This document shows positions 40,149 to 49,408 of a DNA stretch of 64,000 nucleotides, in pieces. Origin of the DNA: Woeseia oceani (GTDB lineage Bacteria > Pseudomonadota > Gammaproteobacteria > Steroidobacterales > Woeseiaceae). A program made the position numbers and the translations under genes. The DNA lies in assembly GCF_001677435.1 (NCBI RefSeq), contig NZ_CP016268.1, positions 2,531,001-2,595,000 of the forward strand, written 5' to 3'. Within the stretch, counting starts at the first letter, position 1, and every line of letters begins with the position of its first letter. The notes below the pieces were generated by a model, which made no database searches, was not told the DNA's origin, and saw only the letters and a program-made list of their open reading frames with translations.

Positions 40149-41710
40149 GCTGTGGAGCCGTTCGCCAGCGTGCTTCTGAAGCGCTTGCGCAATTCGTGCT
40201 TCAAGACTTTACCGTTCGGATTGCGCGGTAGCTCGTCAACAACGGCGAGAGCCGCCAATCGTTGTTGCTTCCCTACCCGTTCATTGACCCAATGCAACAA
40301 CTCCTGGGTATCGATACCGGAGCCGGTTACAACTGCGAACGGCGATTCTCCCCATTGCTGGCTCGACACGCCTATCACAGCTACATCGACCACGTCAGGG
40401 TGTTGAGCCACGACAGCTTCGATATCGGCCGGGTAAATGTTTTGCCCACCGGAAATGATCATGTCTTTCTTCCGGTCAACGAGGTACAGATTGCCATCGT
40501 CATCCAAACGCCCGATATCGCCCGTGCGCAACCAGCGCCGTCCCGATTCATCGGTCCATGTGGACTCCGCGTTCGCGGTGTCGCGATTCAGGTAACCGCT
40601 CATCAGCAAACGACCGTAACCGACAATTTCTCCGGCTACGCCGTTGCTCGCGGGCCGATCCTCCGCGTCGAGAATCCGCAGCATCTGTCCCGGGCACGGG
40701 CGACCGACAGACGTTGGGTTTCGCGCCGCATCTGCCGGTGATTGAATGGTGACCAGGCCTTCAGTCAAACCGTAGAGCTCGATGAACTCGCCCGGAATAC
40801 GGGCGATGATTTGTTGTTTGAGTTCCGGACGCAACGGGGAGCCGCAACACATAAGTGCTTGCACGCTCGACAAGTCGAATTCGGCGAACGCCGGATCAGC
40901 CAGCATGCGTTGAAACTGCACCGGAACCAGTCCTGCGTGAGTGATGCGCTGCTCCTCTACGAGGCGCAGGCAAGAGGTTGCATCGAAAGCAGGTAACAGC
41001 ACCAAGTTCCCGCCGGCCAACACCGTGGCGAGCATCGTGACCCAGGTGATGTTTGAGTAAAGTCCAAGTGATATCAGCGTTCGCGCATCGCTGTGATACC
41101 GCAGCGCAATACTCATATCGTAGGCCCACGCCATTCGACAGGCATGCGATTGAACAATGCCCTTGGGTAGACCCGTCGTCCCGGAACTGTAAATGACATT
41201 GCATGGCTGCTGCGGATCGATCTTGACTGCCGAAGCTCTGTCACTGGCTGCCGCGCAACGTTCGCGCAGATTCGTCCAGCCGTCGCGATGGGCGGGTATC
41301 GCCAGGTAGCGATCACCGATCGAAGGCGGCAAATTGTCCCGCATCCCGTCTATACGTTCGTCATGCCCGCTTGATGCAACCACGGCGCTCGCGCCACTGT
41401 CATTGATCTGCCGACAAATCCCGTCATCGCTGACCGAGACGTTCAGCGGCACGGCGACGAAACCGCCGCTGATCACGCCCAGCATGACCGTCAGCATGTC
41501 CACGCTGTTGTTCATCAGCATTGCCACCCGATCGCCAGGTTCCAGACCGAGATCGCTCATGGCATTGGCCACCCGGTTCAGCTCGCGTTCGAAATCACGC
41601 CAGTTCAGTATCCGTTGGCCGCAGATCACGGCAGGCAGCGCGCCACGATGATCCGCGTTGTTGCGTATGATATCCGGCAGTAATGGTGTGGCGGCTTCGA
41701 ACCAGTTCAT
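40145..41710 (-). CDS. Acyl-CoA synthetase (class I adenylate-forming enzyme)
   Basis: This 521-residue AMP-dependent synthetase has the P-loop YSSGTTGLPKG, the ELYGLTEG-type acyl-adenylate motif, the hinge TGDIGRLDDDGNLYLVDRKKDMI and the catalytic C-terminal lysine in NPNGKVLKHELR. It would activate a carboxylic acid to its CoA ester. I choose the ATG at 41710 behind a CAAGGG site; a TTG at 41731 would add seven residues. It heads the minus-strand operon and diverges from the TetR gene, with two TTCAAC-N4-GTTGAA boxes between. The acid substrate is not readable. Confidence 0.88.
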   Translation of the reverse strand: MNWFEAATPLLPDIIRNNADHRGALPAVICGQRILNWRDFERELNRVANAMSDLGLEPGDRVAMLMNNSVDMLTVMLGVISGGFVAVPLNVSVSDDGICRQINDSGASAVVASSGHDERIDGMRDNLPPSIGDRYLAIPAHRDGWTNLRERCAAASDRASAVKIDPQQPCNVIYSSGTTGLPKGIVQSHACRMAWAYDMSIALRYHSDARTLISLGLYSNITWVTMLATVLAGGNLVLLPAFDATSCLRLVEEQRITHAGLVPVQFQRMLADPAFAEFDLSSVQALMCCGSPLRPELKQQIIARIPGEFIELYGLTEGLVTIQSPADAARNPTSVGRPCPGQMLRILDAEDRPASNGVAGEIVGYGRLLMSGYLNRDTANAESTWTDESGRRWLRTGDIGRLDDDGNLYLVDRKKDMIISGGQNIYPADIEAVVAQHPDVVDVAVIGVSSQQWGESPFAVVTGSGIDTQELLHWVNERVGKQQRLAALAVVDELPRNPNGKVLKHELRKRFRSTLANGSTA

Positions 41711-41736
41711 ACCCTTGCTTATGCCCCACAATGTTA

Positions 41737-41774
41737 TTCAACAAGCGTTGAACTTTATTTCAACGCTTGTTGAT
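41737..41774. promoter_or_regulatory. Paired TetR-type operator boxes, divergent promoter
   Basis: TTCAACAAGCGTTGAA at 41737-41752 and TTCAACGCTTGTTGAT at 41759-41774 share the pattern TTCAAC-N4-GTTGAA. Their centres are 22 bp apart, two helical turns. They lie between the acyl-CoA synthetase and TetR starts and are probably bound by the TetR protein. Confidence 0.8.
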
Positions 41775-41806
41775 GTGCAAGTCAGATGCTCATAGGATGC
41801 TGATCC

Positions 41807-42463
41807 ATGTCCCGAAATGCTCAAGCCACCCGCGAACGAATCCTGGACGCCGCGGAACAACTGTTCGCCAAACACGGATTTGATGGCGTCACGGTTCGCC
41901 AGATTATGTCCAAAGCCGGAGCCGATGTGGCGCTGGCCTACTACCACTTCAAATCCAAACGCGACCTGTTTGATGCCGTACTGCTGCGCCGCGCACAAAC
42001 GCTGAATGAATTGCGCTTTGCTGCCCTGGAAGCGGTCGAGCAACGCCACCCAAACGACCCACCGAGTATCGAGGAGATCATTGAAGCGTTCACCCGACCA
42101 ATGCTGGAAGCACTGGCCGAAAACCCTGACGAGTGGCGTGATTACATGGCACTCATTGCACAGATCAACAACTCGCCTGAATGGGGCGGCAAGCTCATGA
42201 CCCGTTATTTCGACCCGCTCGTCAAGCGCTTCCTGGACGCGTTGCGGCTCGCACTGCCGGATTGTCGCGAGGAAGATCTCTACTGGAGCTACCACTTCCT
42301 GTCCGGCGCACTGACCCTGACCTTTGCTGAAACCGGCCGGATCGACAATCTCTCCGGTGGCCTGTGCCTCTCGTCGGACATGGCAGCCGCCAATGCGCGC
42401 ATGCCGCAGTTCATCGCTGCCGGATTCCGGGCCCTGTGTGGTAAACCGAGCGAATCGACCTGA
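41807..42463 (+). CDS. TetR-family transcriptional regulator
   Basis: This 218-residue regulator has a TetR N-terminal helix-turn-helix (ATRERILDAAEQLFAKHGFD, then TVRQIMSKAGADVALAYYHF) and a C-terminal ligand domain with a CerR-type C-terminal pattern (about 90-210). Four copies of a palindrome occur in the promoters on both sides of it, two at 41737-41774 and two at 42481-42522. It therefore probably represses the acyl-CoA synthetase operon, itself and the TonB receptor. The ligand could be an acyl-CoA or the esterase product. Confidence 0.9.
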   Translation: MSRNAQATRERILDAAEQLFAKHGFDGVTVRQIMSKAGADVALAYYHFKSKRDLFDAVLLRRAQTLNELRFAALEAVEQRHPNDPPSIEEIIEAFTRPMLEALAENPDEWRDYMALIAQINNSPEWGGKLMTRYFDPLVKRFLDALRLALPDCREEDLYWSYHFLSGALTLTFAETGRIDNLSGGLCLSSDMAAANARMPQFIAAGFRALCGKPSEST

Positions 42464-42480
42464 ATCATCCCTGCTTGTAA

Positions 42481-42522
42481 TTCAACCAACGTTGAAATAA
42501 TATCAATTCAGCAACCGTTGAA
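42481..42522 (+). promoter_or_regulatory. Paired TetR-type operator boxes before TonB receptor 3
   Basis: TTCAACCAACGTTGAA at 42481-42496 and TTCAGCAACCGTTGAA at 42507-42522 carry the same 16-bp half-palindromes as the boxes in front of the TetR gene; their centres are 26 bp apart. They end 14 bp before the receptor's start codon, so bound protein would block its promoter or leader. Confidence 0.8.
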
Positions 42523-42536
42523 TTGGGGGATTCTCG

Positions 42537-44828
42537 ATGACCACCGCTCTGACCCGGCGGGCCCTGCGCCTGTCACTTTCCGCTTTTGCCCTTTTCCTGC
42601 CTGCCCTGCTGCCGACCTCGGTGACCGCACAGGAAACCGGTGCCCGCACTCTGGAAGAAGTGGTAGTGACCGCCCGGCGCCGGGAGGAGTCCTTGCAGGA
42701 CGTCCCGGTCTCCATCACCGCGTTCACCGGCGAGCAGCTCGATCGCATGGGCGTGCTGGACATTATCGAGATTGCCAAATCGACGCCGAACGTCACCCTG
42801 GAAGTCTCGCGTGGCACGAACACGACGCTGACAGCCTTTATTCGCGGTGTCGGCCAGCAAGACCCGGTTGCCGGCTATGAGGCGGGTGTCGGCATGTACA
42901 TCGACGATGTGTACCTCAATCGCCCGCAGGCCGCTGTGCTGGACGTATACGATGTCGAGCGCATCGAAGTCCTGCGCGGCCCGCAAGGCTCTTTGTACGG
43001 CCGCAATACGATAGGCGGCGCCATCAAATACGTCACTAAAAAACTCGACGCGGAACCGACGGCGAAAGCGCGGGTGTCGCTGGGTTCGTACAATCAGCTG
43101 GATGCTGTAATCAGTGGATCGACGCCGCTCACTGATCAATTGCGCATTGGCGGCTCCATCGCCAGGCTGACCCGTGACGGCTTTGGCGACAATCTCACCC
43201 AAAGCGGCGTCGAGAATTACCAGAAGGACCTGTTTGGCGCTCGCATCAGTGTGGAATGGGACGCAACGGACAACCTTTCCTTCCGTCTGACGGGCGACCT
43301 GATAGACGACAAGTCGGATCCGCGGCAAGGCCATCGCCTGACGACAGGCAACCTGACCGGCGCGCCCATCCTGAACGACGTGTTCGATACCCGCGCGGGC
43401 CTGAGTGTGCCGGAGCAGAGCGTCGAGTCTCTGGGTGGTGCCCTGGTGGCAGAGTGGACGATCAACGACCGCTACTCGCTAAAGAACGTCCTTTCCTACC
43501 GCGATGACGTCTCTTACACACCGATCGACTTCGACAGCCTGCCTGGCGTAGATCTGGACGTTCCGGCGGTCTATGATAACGAGCAATTCTCGGAAGAACT
43601 GCAGCTCATCTACAACGGCGACCGACTGAGCGGTCTGTTCGGCTTTTTTTATCTGGACGCCAGTGCGGCAACGCAGTTTGACGTCATCCTCGGCACGACC
43701 GGCGACCTGTTGTCCTTGCCAGGCCTGAACGCCAACACATCCGGCAATGTGCTGACCGACAGTTGGTCCGTATTCGCCGATTTCACCTGGCAATGGACGG
43801 ACGAAATCAGCGTCTCACTCGGTGGACGCTATACATCGGATGAACGCGACTCCAGGGTATTGCGCCGCAGCTTCATCGGCGGCACCACCTTCGGCGGCAA
43901 CATGCCCACACTGTTTGCGACAACGTCGGATTTCCGCGGTAGCAAAACGTTCAGCGAGTTCACGCCACGCGCCTCAATCAGCTGGCAACCGACTGAAGAA
44001 CAAAACCTGTATTTCACCTACAGTGAAGGCTTCAAAGGTGGCAGCTTTGACCCTCGCGGACAAACGACCGGCGCGCCGGATATCGATGGTGACGGGGATA
44101 TCGACGAAGCGGATATTTTCGAGTTCATGTTGTTCGATCCGGAGTACGTCAACTCTTTCGAGCTCGGTCTGAAATCAAGCTGGATGAACAACCGTGTGAC
44201 CACGAGTATCGCGTTCATCTATGCCGACTACACCGATATCCAGATACCGGGCTCTGTTGGACTCGATACCGATAACGACGGCACACAGGATACTTTTGTA
44301 GGCATCACCTCGAACGCTGGCGACGCCGATATGACCGGCATAGAATTTGAGGGGCTTGCACAGCTCAACGACCAATTCCAGCTCGGCTGGTCACTGGGCT
44401 ACCTCGACGCTGAGTTCAATGAATTCATCGATGCATTCGGCGTTGATGTTGCCGATCAACGGGTTTTCCAGAACACACCCGAAGTAACCGCCAGCACGAC
44501 ACTCAGCTATGAAAGGCCGCTGGCATTGTTCTCGACGCCTGGCAGCTTTGCCGTCATCACCTCCCTGTCTTACCGCGATGACACCAGCCAGTTTGAAACA
44601 CCAACACCGCTGCTGGATCAGGAAGCCTATACGCTGTGGGACCTGAGCTTTGTCTGGGAAGATGACGACGGACGCTGGCGTGCCAGCCTGCATGGCAAGA
44701 ACCTTACCGACGAAGAATACAAGGTGGCTGGCTACTACTTCCCCAGTCTCGGACTGGAAAGCAGCATCACGGCGTTCTACGGCAATCCAACTACCTGGAC
44801 CGCAACCGTCGAGTACAATTTTCAGTAG
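42537..44828 (+). CDS. TonB-dependent outer-membrane receptor (3) with two calcium-binding-like loops
   Basis: This is a 763-residue receptor with a signal peptide ending TSVTAQ, TonB-box-like TLEEVVVTARRRE, plug motif VEVLRGPQGSLYGRNTIGG and a barrel that ends in VEYNFQ. Two acidic loops are unusual: D515-x-D517-x-D519-G-D521-x-D523-x-x-D526, a canonical EF-hand-like loop, and D577-x-D579-x-D581-G-x-x-D585. They probably lie in extracellular loops and may bind calcium. The gene follows paired TetR boxes, so it is likely co-regulated with the esterase/acyl-CoA synthetase operon. A terminator follows it. Confidence 0.9.
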   Translation: MTTALTRRALRLSLSAFALFLPALLPTSVTAQETGARTLEEVVVTARRREESLQDVPVSITAFTGEQLDRMGVLDIIEIAKSTPNVTLEVSRGTNTTLTAFIRGVGQQDPVAGYEAGVGMYIDDVYLNRPQAAVLDVYDVERIEVLRGPQGSLYGRNTIGGAIKYVTKKLDAEPTAKARVSLGSYNQLDAVISGSTPLTDQLRIGGSIARLTRDGFGDNLTQSGVENYQKDLFGARISVEWDATDNLSFRLTGDLIDDKSDPRQGHRLTTGNLTGAPILNDVFDTRAGLSVPEQSVESLGGALVAEWTINDRYSLKNVLSYRDDVSYTPIDFDSLPGVDLDVPAVYDNEQFSEELQLIYNGDRLSGLFGFFYLDASAATQFDVILGTTGDLLSLPGLNANTSGNVLTDSWSVFADFTWQWTDEISVSLGGRYTSDERDSRVLRRSFIGGTTFGGNMPTLFATTSDFRGSKTFSEFTPRASISWQPTEEQNLYFTYSEGFKGGSFDPRGQTTGAPDIDGDGDIDEADIFEFMLFDPEYVNSFELGLKSSWMNNRVTTSIAFIYADYTDIQIPGSVGLDTDNDGTQDTFVGITSNAGDADMTGIEFEGLAQLNDQFQLGWSLGYLDAEFNEFIDAFGVDVADQRVFQNTPEVTASTTLSYERPLALFSTPGSFAVITSLSYRDDTSQFETPTPLLDQEAYTLWDLSFVWEDDDGRWRASLHGKNLTDEEYKVAGYYFPSLGLESSITAFYGNPTTWTATVEYNFQ

Positions 44829-44876
44829 AAAACAGACATAGCGTCAACGAACTCAACGCGCTCGTGTAAGCTCCCG

Positions 44877-44914
44877 GCGGCAGGCAAGACAGTCTCTTGT
44901 CTGCCGCTTTTTTT
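44877..44914 (+). terminator. Rho-independent terminator after TonB receptor 3
   Basis: GCGGCAGGCAAG at 44877-44888 pairs with CTTGTCTGCCGC at 44896-44907 (one G-U wobble), followed directly by seven T residues. It separates the receptor from the MFS gene. Confidence 0.92.
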
Positions 44915-44950
44915 GTCTTTGCTCGATAAACCGTTACCGCAGGACTGCCC

Positions 44951-46270
44951 ATGAATACAGCCACCGAATCCCGAGCGTACCGCGCTTACGTCATGTTCAT
45001 TCTGGTGGTGGTGTACACGTTCAATTTCATTGACCGGCAAATAGTCGGCATCCTCGCCATCCCAATCAAAGCCGATCTGGCGCTGACCGACACGCAACTG
45101 AGCCTGATGGGTGGTCTTGCCTTCGCGCTGTTCTACACTTTGCTCGGCATTCCGATTGCCTGGCTGGCTGATCGTGGCAACCGCACCTGGATAATGACCA
45201 TCGCCCTCGCGGTATGGAGTGCCATGACAGCTGTTTGCGGGCTCGCACAAAACTTCTGGCATTTGTTCTTCGCGCGGCTGGGGGTTGGCGTCGGCGAGGC
45301 AGGTGGCGTAGCACCGGCATACTCTTTGATTGCCGATTATTTCCCGCCGCATCAGCGAGCGCGTGCATTGGCGGTTTACTCCTTCGGCATTCCGATCGGC
45401 GGCGCGCTCGGTATCGTGCTTGGCGGTGTTCTCAGTAGTATCGCCGGCTGGCGAACGGCGTTTATCGTCGTCGGTGTCGTCGGCTTGTTGCTGGCGCCGT
45501 TGTTCCGGTTAACGGTTCGCGAACCACGCCGCGGGCAATACGACACGCCGGGGCAAGACACGGCCCCGGTCAGCATCGCGACGGTATTCAAGACGTTGGT
45601 GGGCAAACCCAGCTTCTGGACCCTGTCTTTCGGTGCCGCCTGCTCGTCCATGATCGGCTATGGGCTGATTTTCTGGCTGCCGTCATTCTTTGTGCGCAGT
45701 TTTGGCGCAGCGCTGCCAGAGTTTTTCAACTGGTTGCCGGATGCCCTGCTCCCTGGCGGCGGCGACGTCGTCCTTTACGCCTCGTATTTTTACGGCTCGA
45801 TACTGTTGATCGGCGGACTCTGTGGCATCTGGCTCGGCGGCATGATTGCCGATCGCATAGGCGCACGCAGCAAAGCGGCCTACGCGCAAATACCGGCCGT
45901 TGCCTTTGTCATCGCCGTGCCGTTTTTCGTGGTTGGTGTCATGTCAGAAAACCTGGGACTCGCGTTCTTCGCCTTCCTCACTCCAACGGCACTGAGCCTG
46001 GTCTGGTTGGGACCGGTATTGTCTGCCTTCCAGCATCTGGTCACACCCAATATGCGCACCACGGCATCCGCAATATTCTTGTTCATCAACAACCTGATCG
46101 GAATAGGCCTGGGCAATCTCGTCATTGGTGCGATTTCCGACGTACTCAACGCACGCTACGGTGTTGAATCATTACGCTATGCGATCCTCTTCGGCACGGT
46201 ATTTTACCTCGCAGCCGCCGGATTGCTGTTCATCGCTGCGAAGAAACTTGAAAAGGATTGGGAGCATTGA
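44951..46270 (+). CDS. MFS transporter, Spinster-like
   Basis: This 439-residue, 12-segment major-facilitator protein has DRQIVGILAIPIKADLALTD after the first helix, the MFS loop-2 motif WLADRGNRTW and GVGEAGGVAPAYSLIADYFP, a Spinster/UhpT-like signature seen in carriers of organic acids. It lies 36 bp beyond the TonB receptor terminator and in the same direction. It could carry the receptor's cargo or its hydrolysis product across the inner membrane; no substrate can be assigned from sequence. Confidence 0.88.
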   Translation: MNTATESRAYRAYVMFILVVVYTFNFIDRQIVGILAIPIKADLALTDTQLSLMGGLAFALFYTLLGIPIAWLADRGNRTWIMTIALAVWSAMTAVCGLAQNFWHLFFARLGVGVGEAGGVAPAYSLIADYFPPHQRARALAVYSFGIPIGGALGIVLGGVLSSIAGWRTAFIVVGVVGLLLAPLFRLTVREPRRGQYDTPGQDTAPVSIATVFKTLVGKPSFWTLSFGAACSSMIGYGLIFWLPSFFVRSFGAALPEFFNWLPDALLPGGGDVVLYASYFYGSILLIGGLCGIWLGGMIADRIGARSKAAYAQIPAVAFVIAVPFFVVGVMSENLGLAFFAFLTPTALSLVWLGPVLSAFQHLVTPNMRTTASAIFLFINNLIGIGLGNLVIGAISDVLNARYGVESLRYAILFGTVFYLAAAGLLFIAAKKLEKDWEH

Positions 46271-46429
46271 CAGGCGCGCCCGGTGTCACCGGTTATCCAC
46301 GAACGTGACACGCAGTGCAATGAACAGCGCGAATTCAGCGCAGCGGGAATCGCGTCACTGTGCGCACCTCACCGGCAGCCCGCTGACGGCACGCAGATCG
46401 TTGCTGCGCTGACCTCTGGTTGCCAGCGA

Positions 46430-46900
46430 TTAGCGCAGAGGTTCACCCAGTTCCTCCCGCAGGCGCTGTGCCTCTTCCTGCCGACCTTGCCGGAGCAGCG
46501 CATCGGCAATCAGGCGCTGCGCTGCGCGGCGTTCGGCGGCGCCGTCAGCAGCCAGAGAATAGGCTTTGCGTGCCAGTTGCTCAGTCTGCACCCAATTGGA
46601 CTCTGCATAGCGCAGCTGTGCGAGCGCGAGCCAGACGGCCGGTTCAGACGGATCGATACGCACGGCACGTTCAAGTGTTGAGCCCGCGTGGGCAAGATTA
46701 CCTGATCGTTGTTGCTGGCGACTTTGTTCCAGTAGCGAAGCGCTGGCGGGATTCATTACGCGTTCGCGGTGCTCTGGACCACTGACCGGGTAGTCAGCTG
46801 CCCGGGGACTTTTTTCGTTGGCCGGCATTACGCTGCAGCCGCCAACAACTGCCACTGCCAAAGCAAGCAATACGCTTAATTGAATACGTCGTTGAGCCAT
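46430..46900 (-). CDS. lpoP: TPR-containing lipoprotein, probable PBP1b activator LpoP
   Basis: This 156-residue protein has a lipoprotein-type signal peptide (cysteine at residue 22, AVVGGC) and two or so tetratricopeptide repeats (residues about 52-130, e.g. AGSTLERAVRIDPSEPAVWL). Its start overlaps the end of the PBP1b gene by 25 bp. In Pseudomonas aeruginosa and relatives a TPR lipoprotein, LpoP, is encoded next to PBP1b and activates it. The arrangement and the domains are the same here. It is thus a strong candidate LpoP, although short TPR lipoproteins have other roles. Confidence 0.78.
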   Translation of the reverse strand: MAQRRIQLSVLLALAVAVVGGCSVMPANEKSPRAADYPVSGPEHRERVMNPASASLLEQSRQQQRSGNLAHAGSTLERAVRIDPSEPAVWLALAQLRYAESNWVQTEQLARKAYSLAADGAAERRAAQRLIADALLRQGRQEEAQRLREELGEPLR

Positions 46901-49185
46901 TTCAGAGTCCTTTCACCAATGCTTACAGAACGATTGCTACAACCGCCATCACGAGCCAGTTCCGTGTTTGCGGGTAATGCCAGCGATTCGGCGCTCTCGC
47001 AATTCCGCCCAACGGCGGCACCACTGTAGTAGTCGACACGTACCGTTTCGAGGGTCGGCGGTTGCGGTGGGGCGAATGGCACCGCTGCGACATCGCGCAT
47101 GATATTGGTCCATATTGGCAGCGCGCCCGACGCACCGCTCAGCGTGGTGGGCTGGTAATCGTCGTAACCTACCCAGACCACGGCTAGCCGGTCACCCGAA
47201 AAACCGGCAAACCAGCTGTCGCGAAATTCATCCGAGGTGCCTGTCTTGCCTGCCACAGCAATGTCGAGTTCAGCGGAGCGGCCGGTACCGCGCCGCATGG
47301 CCGTCACCAATCCCTGGTTGAGTTGGTATACGTTCGCCGAATCGACCACCTGTGCCAATTCAATGGGGTAGCGTTGCAACGGCTCGCCAGTGACGTTTAC
47401 CACGGAGTGGACGGCACGCAATGGGCTGCGAAATCCATCGTTGGCAAACGTGCTGTAGACCTGGGCGACCTGCATGGGCGTCATTTCCACCGCGCCGAGT
47501 AACAGCGACGGGAACGGAGTAACGGCCCTGTCCAACCCGAGACGTGTCAGTAGGTCCGCAACCGCACCAACACCGACGTCGAGACCAAGTCGCACCGTCG
47601 CCAGATTGAGGGATTCGGACAACGCTCTGAGCAAGGTCACTTCGCCGCTTGTTTCCTGATTGAAATTGCGCGGCATCCAGACATCACCGTTTTCCAGCGG
47701 CACCTCTATCGCCTCGTCCTCAATCCGACTGGCCAGCGTGTACCGCCCCGATTCCAACGCGGCCAGGTACACAACAGGCTTGATCAGTGAACCGACAGGG
47801 CGGCTCGCCGCCAACGCCCGGTTGAATCCTTCGTAGCCGCTCCGGCGGTCGCCCACCAGCGCCAGCACGTCGCCCGACTGCGGACTGGCAACCACAGCCG
47901 CACCGGCGAGCGTCCGCTCCGGCTGGCGCTGATCAAGTACCGCGAGACCGTCTGCCAATTGCCGCTCTGCGCTTGCCTGAACCAATGGGTCCAGGGCGCT
48001 GAATATGCGCAGCCCTTGCCGGGTGAGATCCTCTGGGCGGTATTCCGCAGCCAGCTGCTCGCGCACCAGGGCGAGGTAAGCGGGATAGTACGACGCACCG
48101 GCACTGGCTCGGTCCCAGGTATCCAACGGCTGCTGCGCTGCCCTGGCGGCGACTTCCGGGGCAATGACACCCGCTTCGCTCATCAGCGTCAGCACGAGCT
48201 CGCGGCGCGCCCTGGCCCGTGTGGCCGACTTCACCGGGTCGTAATAACCCGGACCGCGCACAAGGGCGACCAGCAACGCAACCTGATGCAACTCCAGCTC
48301 AGCCAGTGGCCGGCTGAAATAGAACTGACTCGCAAGACCGAAACCGTGAATAGCACGCTGGCCGTCCTGACCGAGGTAAATCTCATTGATGTAAGCGTTC
48401 AGAATGTCGGCTTTGCTGTAATGCAACTCGAGTATCAATGCCATCAATGCTTCGCGCAGCTTTCGACCTAAGGTGCGCCGGTTGTCGAGGAAGTAATTCT
48501 TGACGAGCTGCTGAGTCAGCGTGCTACCGCCCTGCGTCACCCCACCGGCACGAACGTTCGCCAGCACAGCACGACCAAGTGCAATAGGGTCAACGCCCGG
48601 ATGCTGCATGAACCGCCGGTCTTCCACCGCGATCAGTGCCTGTCGCAAAGTCTCCGGCACCTGTTCCGGGGCAACGACCAGACGATCCTCGCCATGCTGC
48701 GGAAAGATGCTGCCAACCATCAGCGGATCAAGACGGACGACCGGTGACTTGCCCGCAGGAACCGAAATCGTTTCGACCTTGCCGGCATTGAAGCTGACGC
48801 GGAACCGGGTAGACGGCTGCAACTCATCCCAGAAACGAAACTCGCGAGTCACCGCTGCAATGACCCGACCATAGCGCTGATAACTACCGGGTGTTGTCGG
48901 CTCGGCTGCCACTGCACGGTAGCCCAGTCGTGACAGCTCTTGTTCCAGCGCATCGGGTGACAACGACATCCCCGCATACAGTTCCAGCGGCCGCGCATAG
49001 ACCCGGGCTGGCAAATCCCAGCGCCGCCCTTCGAAACGGCTGGTGATCTGCCAATTCAGGTACAGGACGTACAGGCAAAATGCCCCGCCAAGAATGAGGC
49101 ACAGGGTCCACCAGGGGTGCCGGCGAACAAACCCGGGCTTGCGACGGGGCTTCGCGCGGCGTTTTCGTGTTTTTTTCTTGGGCAT
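46876..49185 (-). CDS. mrcB: Bifunctional penicillin-binding protein 1b (PBP1b)
   Basis: This 769-residue class A PBP polymerises and cross-links peptidoglycan. It has a basic cytoplasmic tail and one transmembrane segment (residues 25-43), a UB2H-like domain, a GT51 glycosyltransferase domain with catalytic Glu188 (AVEDRRFMQHPG), and a transpeptidase domain with Ser466-x-x-Lys469 (RPVGSLIKP), Ser525-x-Asn527 (SESLN) and KTGT. The length is close to E. coli PBP1b. The downstream overlapping gene encodes a likely activator lipoprotein. Confidence 0.95.
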   Translation of the reverse strand: MPKKKTRKRRAKPRRKPGFVRRHPWWTLCLILGGAFCLYVLYLNWQITSRFEGRRWDLPARVYARPLELYAGMSLSPDALEQELSRLGYRAVAAEPTTPGSYQRYGRVIAAVTREFRFWDELQPSTRFRVSFNAGKVETISVPAGKSPVVRLDPLMVGSIFPQHGEDRLVVAPEQVPETLRQALIAVEDRRFMQHPGVDPIALGRAVLANVRAGGVTQGGSTLTQQLVKNYFLDNRRTLGRKLREALMALILELHYSKADILNAYINEIYLGQDGQRAIHGFGLASQFYFSRPLAELELHQVALLVALVRGPGYYDPVKSATRARARRELVLTLMSEAGVIAPEVAARAAQQPLDTWDRASAGASYYPAYLALVREQLAAEYRPEDLTRQGLRIFSALDPLVQASAERQLADGLAVLDQRQPERTLAGAAVVASPQSGDVLALVGDRRSGYEGFNRALAASRPVGSLIKPVVYLAALESGRYTLASRIEDEAIEVPLENGDVWMPRNFNQETSGEVTLLRALSESLNLATVRLGLDVGVGAVADLLTRLGLDRAVTPFPSLLLGAVEMTPMQVAQVYSTFANDGFRSPLRAVHSVVNVTGEPLQRYPIELAQVVDSANVYQLNQGLVTAMRRGTGRSAELDIAVAGKTGTSDEFRDSWFAGFSGDRLAVVWVGYDDYQPTTLSGASGALPIWTNIMRDVAAVPFAPPQPPTLETVRVDYYSGAAVGRNCESAESLALPANTELARDGGCSNRSVSIGERTLKWLNDVFN

Positions 49186-49408
49186 TGCGGATTAAGTATT
49201 CTACGCCACGGCAATCGGGCGGGCGCATGTTAACAGCGTCGCGCCGTAGTGGCACCGCCGTGGCGTTATGGTCCTGAAAATTGACCAGGGACTGCCCTGA
49301 CGAGGCAAGATCTGCGGCTCAGCGCGGGCTGGCCGCCGGCCGCAGCTTATACACTTCAATGAATATACTGCCGCCACCTGTGCACGAGTAACAACAACCG
49401 AACAAGTA
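49186..49408. other. Intergenic region between mrcB and rimK
   Basis: This 223-bp region holds the mrcB promoter side and the 3' flank of rimK. No gene or terminator with a U-run could be supported. Confidence 0.45.
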
